A stretch of 32,946 bases of DNA from Acidobacteriota bacterium. Its GTDB lineage: Bacteria; Actinomycetota; Actinomycetes; S36-B12; CAIYMF01. The notes under the pieces were generated by a model. That model made no database searches, had not been told where the DNA came from, and saw only the letters and a program-made list of their open reading frames with translations. The translations under genes were made by a program, and so were the position numbers. Below, one piece after another: positions 15,619 to 23,324 of this stretch (its first letter is position 1; each line of letters opens with the position of its first letter). The stretch spans positions 1-32,946 of the forward strand of contig JANWJC010000014.1 in the NCBI GenBank assembly GCA_025449595.1, written 5' to 3'.

Positions 15619-16703
15619 CCGGCGGCCTGCTGCGACCAGCCGTCGGTCCCGGGAACCACAGCGGTCGCGGAGGGGACCAGCGTGCGTGTGACCTCGTCCT
15701 GGTGCGGCGCGACGCGGGGTGCCGGCACCGTCTCGAGGATCTGACCCAGCACCGTCTCGACGGTGACGTCCTGCGCGAGAGCCTCGTAGCTGAGCATCAC
15801 GCGGTGCCGGAGCACCTCCGGGGCGACATCGAAAACATCTTGCGGTACAAGGAACCTTCGGCCGCGCAGTACGGCCAGTGCCCGACCCGCAGAGATCAGC
15901 CCGAGGGTTCCACGGGGGCTGGCACCCAGCGCGATCAGCTCGGCGTGGGAGGTGACACCCCACTTCTCCGGCTCGCGCGTGGCCATGACCAGGCGGACCG
16001 CGTAGTCCTGCACCGCGTGGTGCACGAACACGTCGCGCGCCGCCCCCTGCAGCCCGACGAGCTGCTCGAGGGTGAGGACCTGCTCGGCCTTCGGCGGGCT
16101 CACGCTCATCCGGCGGGCGATGGCGTTCTCCTCGTCGTACGAGGGCTGGTCCACCAGCACGTGCATGAGGAAGCGGTCGCGCTGGGCTTCGGGCAGGGCG
16201 TACACGCCCTCGGACTCGATCGGGTTCTGGGTGGCAAGCACGAGGAACGGCTCCGGCACCCGGCGGGTCTGCCCGGCGATGGACACCTGGCGCTCGGCCA
16301 TGACCTCCAGCAGCGCGGACTGCACCTTGGCCGGCGCCCGGTTGATCTCGTCGGCGAGCACGAGGTTCGCGAAGATCGGGCCCCACTCGATGTCGAACGC
16401 CTCTGCGGAGGGACGCCACACCCGGGTCCCGACGACGTCCGCGGGCACCAGGTCGGGGGTGAACTGGATGCGTGCGAACTGCCCGCCCACCACGTCGGCC
16501 ATCGTGGACACGGTCAGCGTCTTGGCCAGCCCGGGCACGCCCTCGATGAGGCAGTGCCCCCCGGCGATCAGGCACAGCAGCGCACGCTCGACCAGGCGGT
16601 CCTGGCCGACGACGACCCGCTTGACCTGGAAGAGGGCATCCTCGAGCAGTTCGGCGTCCTGCCGGCGGTGGGGCTCGGGCATCGCTGCCGCGGGGTCAGT
16701 CAT
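15615..16703 (-). CDS. MoxR family AAA+ ATPase
   Basis: An ATPase of 362 residues. Walker A is GVPGLAKT at 55-62, Walker B is LVLADE at 114-119 followed by INRAPAKVQSALLEVM, and sensor 1 is ATQNP at 157-161. PEAQRDRFLM contributes the arginine-finger region, and the C-terminal lid domain starts near residue 225. MoxR proteins act as chaperones that mature or insert cofactors into VWA-containing partners. It is the first gene of the coupled moxR-DUF58-VWA block. The promoter probably lies in the 294-bp spacer shared with the divergent DUF2510 gene, which contains three short direct repeats. The last ~35 residues (after APHQDEVTRT) are low complexity. Confidence 0.93.
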   Translation of the reverse strand: MTDPAAAMPEPHRRQDAELLEDALFQVKRVVVGQDRLVERALLCLIAGGHCLIEGVPGLAKTLTVSTMADVVGGQFARIQFTPDLVPADVVGTRVWRPSAEAFDIEWGPIFANLVLADEINRAPAKVQSALLEVMAERQVSIAGQTRRVPEPFLVLATQNPIESEGVYALPEAQRDRFLMHVLVDQPSYDEENAIARRMSVSPPKAEQVLTLEQLVGLQGAARDVFVHHAVQDYAVRLVMATREPEKWGVTSHAELIALGASPRGTLGLISAGRALAVLRGRRFLVPQDVFDVAPEVLRHRVMLSYEALAQDVTVETVLGQILETVPAPRVAPHQDEVTRTLVPSATAVVPGTDGWSQQAAG

Positions 16704-16760
16704 CGTGGATCCGTCCGATCTGGGTCAGGTCTGGGGCTGGGACTGTGGGATCTGGATTGG

Positions 16761-16811
16761 TCTGCAGTGCTCGGGTTTGCAGTAGTGGTCGGAGTTTGCA
16801 GTGGTGCTCGG
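16761..16811. repeat. Three short direct repeats upstream of moxR
   Basis: TCTGCAGTGCTCGGG (16761-16775), TTTGCAGTAGTGGTCGG (16776-16792) and TTTGCAGTGGTGCTCGG (16795-16811) are imperfect direct repeats 15-19 bp apart, 58-108 bp upstream of the moxR start. The rest of the spacer 16704-16997 shows no gene. The repeats could be regulator sites. Confidence 0.45.
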
Positions 16812-16997
16812 GGGTACTGGCGGATAAGACTGCCGCATGAGTCTGTGGCCGTGCTGTGGGCCGCGTGTGGAGCCAGGAAGATGTCCTGTCCCGTTCTCAC
16901 AGCGCCCTGACAGGTTCCCCCAGCAGAATCGGCGGCACGTCAGGTCCGTACGCTTCGAGCCCAGGACGCAGCGGCCGACGGACAGCAGGAGGCTGTG

Positions 16998-18296
16998 GTG
17001 AGCCAGGACGACCGCCCGACAGCGGCGCAGCCTGTGCCCGCGGGGGCGCATGAACCCTCCGAGGCGGCTGGGGCCACTCACACCAGCGGGACTTCCGGCG
17101 ACGCCGCGGGCGTAGCGGCGACCGCGCCGGCCGTTGGGCCTTCCCGGGGGGCCGTGCCTATCGAGACGACCGCGCCGACTGCGATGGCGGTGCCGGCTGC
17201 GGTCGCAGTGATGGCGTCGGATGGCTGGTACCCGGACCCGTGGACGGCCGGTCAGCGCCGGTACTGGAGCGGTGAGCGATGGACCGCGCACGTGTTCACG
17301 GACCGTACCGTCGGCGACCAGGCAGGGTCCGCCGCACGCGAGGGCGCCACGAACCCGTTCCGCGACCAGCACGCCACACCGCCGGACCCCAGCTCCGCCC
17401 CACCCCCGCACTGGGTTGGGCCGTACACCGCGCCGGTTCGGCCCACGTACGACGCACCACCACCGGTCGAGCCACCGACCAGGAGCTCGCGCAAGCCCTT
17501 CATCTGGATCGCCGTCGCGGTGACCCTCGTCGTGGCCATGATCATCGGCTTCGCTCTGACCCGGATCCCCAGCAGTACCCCCGTCGCCACCCCACTGCCG
17601 GCACCGGCACCGGTGCTTCCGACGCCGACGCCGTCGGTGCCCGCCGCCCCCGTGCAGCCGGTCCCCGACGACCTGGCCCGGCTCGGGCTGCGCCAGTCCG
17701 ACGTCACCGGCACGGTCGTGGTGAGCCCGATCATCGGCGGCACGGACGTGACGGGCCAGACCACGCTGGATCTCTGCAACGCCAACTACCCCAGCGAGTC
17801 CCGCCGCCAGGAGCGCGTGCAGGTCGCCGCCATCGACATCACCGACCCATCGAGCATGTTGCTGAGCACCGAGGCCGTGCGGTACGACAGCACTGCCGGC
17901 AGCAACCAGGCGTGGGCGGAGATCCAGGCCGCGGTGGCTGCCTGCCCGAGCACCCCGGTCACCAGCCCGACCGAAGGCACGACACTGACCACGACGTTCG
18001 GCGGTCGCCCCGACTCGAGTTGGCCGGTGGTGGCAGGCGTGAAGCGGCTGGCGTACGACGTGAGCACCGTCGACAACCTGGGGACCACTCAGCACACCGT
18101 CGTGGTGTATCTGCAGCGCGGAAACATCTTGCTGGGCGTGTACTTCCCGCAGCCCGACCAACCCCAGCTCTCGGTGCAGGGCCAGACCACGATCCCGGGC
18201 ATAGTCCACGTCTTCGAGGAACGGCTCGCGGCCCTACCCCCGTCCGGATCCACCTCGACCGGCAGCGCCACCCCCGCCCCCGGCACCACAGCCTGA
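16998..18296 (+). CDS. DUF2510 domain membrane protein of unknown function
   Basis: A protein of 432 residues. After a ~75-residue Ala/Pro/Thr-rich cytoplasmic stretch comes a DUF2510 motif, GWYPDPWTAGQRRYWSGERW (76-95). A Pro-rich linker, one membrane helix at about 167-188 (KPFIWIAVAVTLVVAMIIGF), a second Pro-rich linker (to ~225) and an extracellular domain without a recognised family follow; the domain contains DLCNANYPSESRRQERVQVA and AAVAACPSTPV, with two cysteines. DUF2510 is common at the N-terminus of actinobacterial membrane proteins and has no known activity. The start GTG 16998 has AGGAGG five bases upstream; GTG 16995 is too close to it. Divergent from moxR. Confidence 0.8.
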   Translation: MSQDDRPTAAQPVPAGAHEPSEAAGATHTSGTSGDAAGVAATAPAVGPSRGAVPIETTAPTAMAVPAAVAVMASDGWYPDPWTAGQRRYWSGERWTAHVFTDRTVGDQAGSAAREGATNPFRDQHATPPDPSSAPPPHWVGPYTAPVRPTYDAPPPVEPPTRSSRKPFIWIAVAVTLVVAMIIGFALTRIPSSTPVATPLPAPAPVLPTPTPSVPAAPVQPVPDDLARLGLRQSDVTGTVVVSPIIGGTDVTGQTTLDLCNANYPSESRRQERVQVAAIDITDPSSMLLSTEAVRYDSTAGSNQAWAEIQAAVAACPSTPVTSPTEGTTLTTTFGGRPDSSWPVVAGVKRLAYDVSTVDNLGTTQHTVVVYLQRGNILLGVYFPQPDQPQLSVQGQTTIPGIVHVFEERLAALPPSGSTSTGSATPAPGTTA

Positions 18297-18321
18297 GCAG
18301 CCGCCATCGCGGCCCAGCGGC

Positions 18322-18344
18322 CCGGATTTCGTCCGGTTTCGTCT
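18322..18344 (+). terminator. Possible weak terminator of the DUF2510 gene
   Basis: CCGGA-TTTCG-TCCGG (18322-18336) is a perfect 5-bp stem with a 5-base loop, followed by TTTCGTCT. It starts 25 bp after the stop codon. The stem is short and the T-run is interrupted, so this is tentative. Confidence 0.3.
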
Positions 18345-18350
18345 GCCCTT

Positions 18351-18459
18351 CATGATCAGTAGGCAAATGGTGAGGCGGCGACGACCCAAGCCCTGCCAGT
18401 CCGTGCGTAGCAGGCTCGAATTGGCACTGGCCTACCTCACGAAATGCCTACCGATCATG
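18351..18459. repeat. ~100-bp terminal-inverted-repeat element, copy A (109 bp)
   Basis: The left arm at 18351-18376 starts CATGATCAGTAGGCAAATGG and the right arm at 18434-18459 ends GCCTACCGATCATG. The arms are imperfect inverted copies over ~26 bp. An inner stem (CCTGC 18392-18396 with GCAGG 18410-18414) frames a centre containing CCGTGCG, also seen in the other copies. The right arm overlaps the end of the flippase-like gene: its TGA stop (18457-18455) lies inside the arm. No coding capacity. Confidence 0.75.
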
Positions 18460-19552
18460 GACCCGCCACCGAGGTGGCCTGCCTCGCGGCGAGGGTTCGG
18501 GCTGCTCTTCGACTCCAGGTCACCAGGCACAGGACTCCGATGGCTATCTGAGGCACGAAGGAGGCGGCTCGCCAGACCAGGGTGGCGGCGGTGGCGTGGC
18601 CGGTGGAGACTCCCATGCCGGTGAGCAGCGCGATCATCGTGGCGTCCACGGTGCCGAGCCCGCCCGGCGGCAGCGGGATCATCAGCCCGATCTGTGCCAC
18701 CGCGAACGCGCCGAAGGCGACCCCGATCGAGGTCGCCGGCCCGGAGTTCTCGACCCCTCGTAGCGCCGCAAAGAAGATGAAGAACTGGGTGATCGACACC
18801 CCGAGCTGAGCGGCGGTGATGGCCGACCAGCGGCGGCGTACCAGGTCGACGATGTCGGTCCGGAACTTCACGATGAGGGGCACCACGTCCAGGTCGCGGC
18901 CCTTGCGCAACCTGCGCATCAGTGGGCCGGCGATCTTGTTCGTCCAACGGCCGAGGGTGCGGGCCAGCGGTTCACTGCGCATGATCAGCGCGAACAGCAC
19001 GATCATGACGACGAGCACTACCAGCCCGATGACCCCGATATAGACGTATGAGCCGGCGGCCTGCCCGGACGCCGCGATCGCCATGACCCCCAGGATCGGC
19101 AGCAGCAGCGTCACGAACATGCTCCAGACTCCGACCGCGCCGATCGCGGCGGTGCTGGCGGTGGGGGTGACGTCGTACGACGCGAGCATCGCGTACTGGA
19201 TGCCAAGACCGAACGCGCCGCCGGCCGGCACCCCGTTGCTGATCGCGAACGCGGCCTGGTTCAGCTGGAAGCTGGGCCAGTAGCTCAGGCCGGGCACGGC
19301 GGCGACGAACGGCAGCCCGTACCACGCGAGGTAGAGCAGCACCGCCAGCACGATGCCCACCAAGGCCGCGGCGGTCATGCTCTGCAGGGCGGTGAGTGCG
19401 TCCTGGTACGAGCCGATCTGGGGGATGACCTTGATGAAGATGATGGCGATGATCACGAGCCCGATGGCCCCGAGGATCAGCGACTTCTTCTTGTCTAGCT
19501 GAGGCGGCGCCTGCGGTGATGGGGCCTGCGGTGCTGGAGTGACCTCCGCCAT
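18455..19552 (-). CDS. Lysylphosphatidylglycerol synthase/flippase-like TM protein (PF03706)
   Basis: An integral membrane protein of 365 residues with about eight hydrophobic helices, matching the UPF0104/LPG_synthase_TM family. The family pattern is seen in FQLNQAAFAISNGVPAGGAFGLG, where relatives have the N-x-x-P-(A/G)-(R/G)-(G/A)-G signature, and in MIPLPPGGLGTVDATMIALL near residue 290. Relatives are the flippase part of MprF or glycolipid/isoprenoid-linked transport proteins; the catalytic MprF domain is absent, so the substrate is unknown. The start ATG 19552 has GGAGGTGT just upstream. The N-terminal ~22 residues are Pro/Ala-rich and cytoplasmic. The stop codon is supplied by an intergenic repeat, and the end (RQATSVAGP) may have been trimmed or altered by it. 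Confidence 0.82.
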   Translation of the reverse strand: MAEVTPAPQAPSPQAPPQLDKKKSLILGAIGLVIIAIIFIKVIPQIGSYQDALTALQSMTAAALVGIVLAVLLYLAWYGLPFVAAVPGLSYWPSFQLNQAAFAISNGVPAGGAFGLGIQYAMLASYDVTPTASTAAIGAVGVWSMFVTLLLPILGVMAIAASGQAAGSYVYIGVIGLVVLVVMIVLFALIMRSEPLARTLGRWTNKIAGPLMRRLRKGRDLDVVPLIVKFRTDIVDLVRRRWSAITAAQLGVSITQFFIFFAALRGVENSGPATSIGVAFGAFAVAQIGLMIPLPPGGLGTVDATMIALLTGMGVSTGHATAATLVWRAASFVPQIAIGVLCLVTWSRRAARTLAARQATSVAGP

Positions 19553-19648
19553 GACACCTCCTCCGAGCCGTGAAAGGGACGCCGATGCCGCCCCCTGAAC
19601 CTACTAAGGAGGCGACGCTACTACCCGGCGCCGGGCGCAGGCGAGTTC

Positions 19649-19756
19649 CTTGATCAGTAGGCGGATCGTGAGGTGCTACGAGGGCGTCCTGCGGGATCCG
19701 TGCGGGAGAAGCCTGCAGTGGCCCCGACTGACCTCACCGAATGCCTACTGATCATG
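19649..19756. repeat. ~100-bp terminal-inverted-repeat element, copy B (108 bp)
   Basis: The left arm at 19649-19674 reads CTTGATCAGTAGGCGGATCG and continues to GTGAGGT. The right arm at 19731-19756 ends TGCCTACTGATCATG. The interior holds GATCCGTGCGGGA, matching the CCGTGCG centre of the other copies, but lacks a clear inner stem. It fills most of the gap between the flippase-like gene start and the 3' end of the DUF5996-GNAT gene, ending 27 bp from that stop. Confidence 0.75.
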
Positions 19757-19783
19757 AACCGATGCGCTCGGGCCCGCGCAGGG

Positions 19784-21037
19784 TCAGGCCTGGGGCGGGG
19801 TCGAGTCGATGGCGACGCGGGCGGCTTGATCCGGGTGCTGGCGCAGCCACATGCGGGCGTACCGGCACACCGGCACGACCGTCAGACCCTCGCGGTCGGC
19901 CCGGTCGACGGCAGCCTGCACCAGGCTGCCCGCGATACCGCGGCCGCCGAGGGAGTCCGGGACCTCGGTGTGCACCAGGACGAAGCGGTCGCCGCGCAAC
20001 TGGTAGATCAGCTCGGCCACCTGCCCGTCGTCGATGTAGGCGAACCGGTGGTTCGGTACGTCGTCGAAGACTTCGGGCGCTTTGCTGTCGCCCGTCGATC
20101 CGACCGGCATCGGCTTTGCTTCCAGCGCGGCGCGGTCCCACTGGGCGAGGGTCGCTGCGGCTTCGTACGTGCTCTGCAGGAACTCCAGGAGCATCGCGTC
20201 AGGGTCGGCTGAGGTTCGTACCGCTTGGTACGGCAGGAGAAACTCTCCGAGGTCCTTGTCGAAGTACGCGGCGGCCGGGGCGACGGGCCAGTCCGCGAAG
20301 CCCTCCGGCGTCGGGTAGGCGTAAGAGTAGAAGGACCCCTCCTCACTCCCGCCGGGCCAGAAGCCGGCGCTGCTGAGCTCGTGGCTGTAGGCCAGCTCCT
20401 GCACGAAATCCGCGCAGTTCGGCACACCACCGGGATGCTTTGGCGCGAGCCGGCCGGAGAACCGGCTGACGGCAAGGTCGAAAGAGCCCCAGAAGAAGTG
20501 CACCGGGCTCACCTTGCCGATGAATCGCCCTCGGAACTCGTGCATCACGCGTTGGCTCTGCAGCAGGGCCCACCAGAACCGCTGTGCCGCATCGGGATCG
20601 TACGCACGCAGCTCGGTGTCGGCCGCGAACGGGATCGCCTCGGGCACTTCGACCGGGCGGGCCATCAGCTGCAGCGAGATCCCGAGATCGTCGAGCGCGG
20701 CGATCGTGGCCGCGTAGAAGTCGGCGACGGACTGCGGCTGCAGTCGTACCTCGCGGACCTCGCCGCGGGAGGTACGGATCAGCAGGACGTGGTCGATGAA
20801 GTCGAGCTCCAGCTCCAGCCCGCGGCCCTCGACATGCATGAGGGAGGTGGTCAGCCCGCGCGCCGAGACGTACAGCGGCACCTGCCACCAGTGGTTGATC
20901 ATCGGCTCCAGCGCGAGCCGTACCTTGCCGACGACCTGGCTCCACAGGTGCAGCGTGTCGCGGGTGTCCTCCCACTTCGACAGCGTCAGCACCGGCCACG
21001 GGTCGGTGCTGGCCGGCTCGCTTCGTACCTCGCTCAT
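19784..21037 (-). CDS. DUF5996 protein fused to a C-terminal GNAT-like domain
   Basis: A protein of 417 residues. Residues ~10-305 match DUF5996: WPVLTLSKWEDTRDTLHLWS, INHWWQVPLYVSARGLTTS, VHFFWGSFDLAVSRFSGR, then a YSHELSSAGFWPGG block rich in aromatic residues. Residues ~328-403 form a small acetyltransferase fold of the NATD1/YidJ type (Acetyltransf_CG, PF14542), with VAELIYQLRGDRFVLVHTEV, the acetyl-CoA loop GGRGIAG (364-370) and VVPVCRYARMWL. These two domains are usually separate proteins. Neither has a firm biochemical role. ATG 21037 is preceded by GGGAGGCAGCA. The reading frame is continuous and codon use is uniform, so the fusion is real in this sequence. Confidence 0.8.
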   Translation of the reverse strand: MSEVRSEPASTDPWPVLTLSKWEDTRDTLHLWSQVVGKVRLALEPMINHWWQVPLYVSARGLTTSLMHVEGRGLELELDFIDHVLLIRTSRGEVREVRLQPQSVADFYAATIAALDDLGISLQLMARPVEVPEAIPFAADTELRAYDPDAAQRFWWALLQSQRVMHEFRGRFIGKVSPVHFFWGSFDLAVSRFSGRLAPKHPGGVPNCADFVQELAYSHELSSAGFWPGGSEEGSFYSYAYPTPEGFADWPVAPAAAYFDKDLGEFLLPYQAVRTSADPDAMLLEFLQSTYEAAATLAQWDRAALEAKPMPVGSTGDSKAPEVFDDVPNHRFAYIDDGQVAELIYQLRGDRFVLVHTEVPDSLGGRGIAGSLVQAAVDRADREGLTVVPVCRYARMWLRQHPDQAARVAIDSTPPQA

Positions 21038-21290
21038 TGCTGCCTCCCGCTACGTACCGCACATCTTGCCGCCACCCTGTTCCGCGCGCGCCCTGGGCTG
21101 GGCGGGCGCGGGTCCGGAGGTCGCCGCGGCTGACTCTGCGGCACGCGCGTGGGGGGTGGACCTGCGCGGGGTCTCGGCGCGGCTCACGGCGCGGCCCGCT
21201 CAGCGGCGCGGCGTCGCGGGTGCGCGTCGTGCAGGGTCCCGGGGTCTTGCCCGGGCGCTTCTGCGCGCCTCGAGGCGGGTCGATCTGAGG

Positions 21291-21366
21291 TGGAGCCGCC
21301 TAACGGAATCGAACCGTTGACCTATTCATTACGAGTGAATCGCTCTACCGACTGAGCTAAGGCGGC
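21291..21366 (-). tRNA. tRNA-Thr (anticodon CGT)
   Basis: Read on the minus strand, the acceptor stem GCCGCCT pairs with AGGCGGC. The D-arm is GCTC-AGTCGGTA-GAGC. The anticodon arm is ATTCA-CTCGTAA-TGAAT, with CGT as anticodon (reads ACG, threonine). The T-arm is AACGG-TTCGATT-CCGTT. It has a five-base variable loop, discriminator T and an encoded CCA end (76 nt in all). All stems pair fully. No intron. Confidence 0.97.
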
Positions 21367-21453
21367 GTGCACGGTCCGTGGTCGGACAGCGCGGGCCAGC
21401 GTACCTGACCGGGCGCCCGCGCTCCGAACCGGCGGGAGCCCGGTGCTGCGTCG

Positions 21454-21470
21454 GTCAGTAGGGGATTCAT
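21454..21470. repeat. 17-bp repeat GTCAGTAGGGGATTCAT, copy 2
   Basis: Exact copy of 8461-8477. Ends 8 bases before the stop of the TAP-like hydrolase gene, on the same side and at nearly the same distance as copy 1 is from the oxygenase gene. Confidence 0.55.
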
Positions 21471-21478
21471 CCCAGAAG

Positions 21479-23116
21479 TCAGAAGGCGGCGGTGCGGCAG
21501 ATGGTGCCGACGGGGGGAGTTGCGCCGGTGAGGAGGTACGTGTTGACGGCGTTGTCGATGCAGTCCGAGCCCATGCCGTAGGCGGTGTGACCGTCGCCGA
21601 TACGGGTCAGCAGGACTCCCTTGGAGAGCTGCTTGGCCAGTGCCTGCGCCCAGGGGTACGGCGTGGCGGGATCGTACGTCGTCCCGACGACCAGGATCGG
21701 CGGCGAGCCGGGGGCGGTGATGCGGTGCGGGGCGTCGGTGGCCGGCGCCTCCCAGTACGCGAACGGCAGGTTCGACCAGGCCATGAACGCGCCCCAGGTC
21801 GGAGCCTCCTTCGCCCACTGCTGGGCCAGCACGGCGATCTGGGCCGGTCCGGGGCGGTCGGTGTGATCGAGGGCGTTGACGGCGTTGAGCGCGTCGAGGG
21901 AGTTGTCCTGGTAGTGCCCGTTGTGGCCGCGGTTCAGGCGGTCGTCGAGCAGGCCCAGCAGCACCGAGCCGTCACCGGCGAACGCCGAGGCGAGTCCGTA
22001 CCGCAGCTGCTCCCAGTCGGTCGGCGGGAAGTACAGGTAGGACAGCACCGCGTTCATCGCCAGGGCCTCGGTCAGCGGTCGGCCGCCCTTCGTGGACAGC
22101 GGTTTGACGTTGAGCTGTGCGAAGAATGCGCGGATGCGCGCCAGGCCGGCCGCCGTACCCTTCGGCAGCGGACAGTCGGTCTCCACCGCACAGTCCTCGA
22201 CAAACCGTTGCAGGGCAACCTCAAATCCCTTGGCCTGGCCGCGAGCGAGCTCGGAGTTCGTCAGGGTCGGGTCGATCGCACCATCGAGGACCATGCGCCC
22301 GACGTTGGTGGGGAACAGGTCCGCGTACGTCGCACCTATGAACGTGCCGTACGACGAACCGAACCAGTACAGCTTCTTGTCGCCGAGCGCGGCCCGCAGC
22401 ACGTCGACATCGCGTGCCACGTCGACGGTGCCGATGTGCTGGTACAGCGCGGGCGACATCGTGGCGCAGCCGTCGGCGAACTGCTTGGCCAGACCCGCCA
22501 GTGTGTTGACCTCGGCGGGGGTGTCCGGGGTGGCGTCCGCGGACAGCTCCGCGTCGGTGAGCTTGTCGGTCAGGCAGTGCACCGGGTCGCTCGCACCGAC
22601 TCCGCGCGGGTCGAAGCCGACGACGTCGTACCGCGCGCGCAGCGACGCCGCGATGATGCCCGGCGCGGCCCGCGCATAGTCGACCCCGGACCCGCCGGGC
22701 CCGCCCGGGTTCAGGACCAGCGAGCCGATCCGCTTGGACGGGTCGGAGGCGCGCAGCCGGATCACCGCGAGCTGGATCGTCGCGCCGGTGGGCTGGGCGT
22801 ACGTCATCGGGACGGTGAGCTTGCCGCACTGGAAGCCGCCGCCGCACCCGGACCAGGCGATCTTCTGCTGGTAGAACTTCGACAGGTCGGCCGCCGGTGT
22901 CGCGCTCGGTGCCTGGGAGGCGGCGGCGGTAGGGGGGACGCTGGTCGCCGGGCCGCCGGGAGTGACGGTGGAGCTGGCGGAGGAGCACCCGACCAGCACC
23001 AGCGCCAGAGCTGCCAGCCCGGCGCCGATCTTGCCGCGCTGCCGGGTAGCCCGCGAGCGTGTGGCCGGCTCGAGTGCCACAGCGGCTCTGGCAGCGCGAT
23101 CCGGCGTGTTGCGCAC
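21479..23116 (-). CDS. Alpha/beta hydrolase, TAP-like exported peptidase lipoprotein
   Basis: A lipoprotein of 545 residues related to Streptomyces tripeptidyl aminopeptidases and mycobacterial Hip1/CaeA. The signal sequence ends in lipobox LVGC (Cys44), followed by a Ser/Pro/Ala-rich linker. The alpha/beta-hydrolase core includes LVLNPGGPGGSGVDYA (oxyanion region), VVGFDPRGVGASDP and the nucleophile GSSYG (S255). The TAP_C domain supplies D482 (TTYDPATPYPW) and H510 (GDGHTAYG), completing the catalytic triad. Likely removes N-terminal peptides or hydrolyses esters outside the cell. The start is GTG 23116, with AAGGAG nine bases upstream; longer readings add arginine-rich residues before the signal peptide. 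Confidence 0.88.
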   Translation of the reverse strand: MRNTPDRAARAAVALEPATRSRATRQRGKIGAGLAALALVLVGCSSASSTVTPGGPATSVPPTAAASQAPSATPAADLSKFYQQKIAWSGCGGGFQCGKLTVPMTYAQPTGATIQLAVIRLRASDPSKRIGSLVLNPGGPGGSGVDYARAAPGIIAASLRARYDVVGFDPRGVGASDPVHCLTDKLTDAELSADATPDTPAEVNTLAGLAKQFADGCATMSPALYQHIGTVDVARDVDVLRAALGDKKLYWFGSSYGTFIGATYADLFPTNVGRMVLDGAIDPTLTNSELARGQAKGFEVALQRFVEDCAVETDCPLPKGTAAGLARIRAFFAQLNVKPLSTKGGRPLTEALAMNAVLSYLYFPPTDWEQLRYGLASAFAGDGSVLLGLLDDRLNRGHNGHYQDNSLDALNAVNALDHTDRPGPAQIAVLAQQWAKEAPTWGAFMAWSNLPFAYWEAPATDAPHRITAPGSPPILVVGTTYDPATPYPWAQALAKQLSKGVLLTRIGDGHTAYGMGSDCIDNAVNTYLLTGATPPVGTICRTAAF

Positions 23117-23324
23117 GGAAGTCCTCTCCTTCGGCCACCGCACGTCACGAGGCTGACTCAAGCGTCTCAGTACCTCAGTGGACGAACGCCACGGTGGCCG
23201 GGTTCCGGTCACGCGACCGCGCGCTGTGGCGCGCTTCACCCGCGGCCGAGCGATGCGGGTCGGAGTCTGCGGCCCACGCGGCCCCTGTCCCGGTGGACAC
23301 GGCTGCCGGGTCAGGCGCGGCGGG

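Noticed and set aside
18351-19756. Composite transposon formed by two inverted-repeat elements around the flippase-like gene
   Set aside because: No transposase, the gene looks native in codon use, and a third lone copy lies 8 kb away; two neighbouring insertions explain it.
20225-21133. Plus-strand open frame opposite the DUF5996-GNAT gene
   Set aside because: No family resemblance, and it mirrors the codons of the real gene; similar shadows occur opposite prpE, hppA, topA and the TAP-like gene.
21266-21277. CGCCTCGAGGCG palindrome downstream of tRNA-Thr as terminator
   Set aside because: Perfect palindrome with no loop and no T-run; such 12-mers are expected at this GC content.
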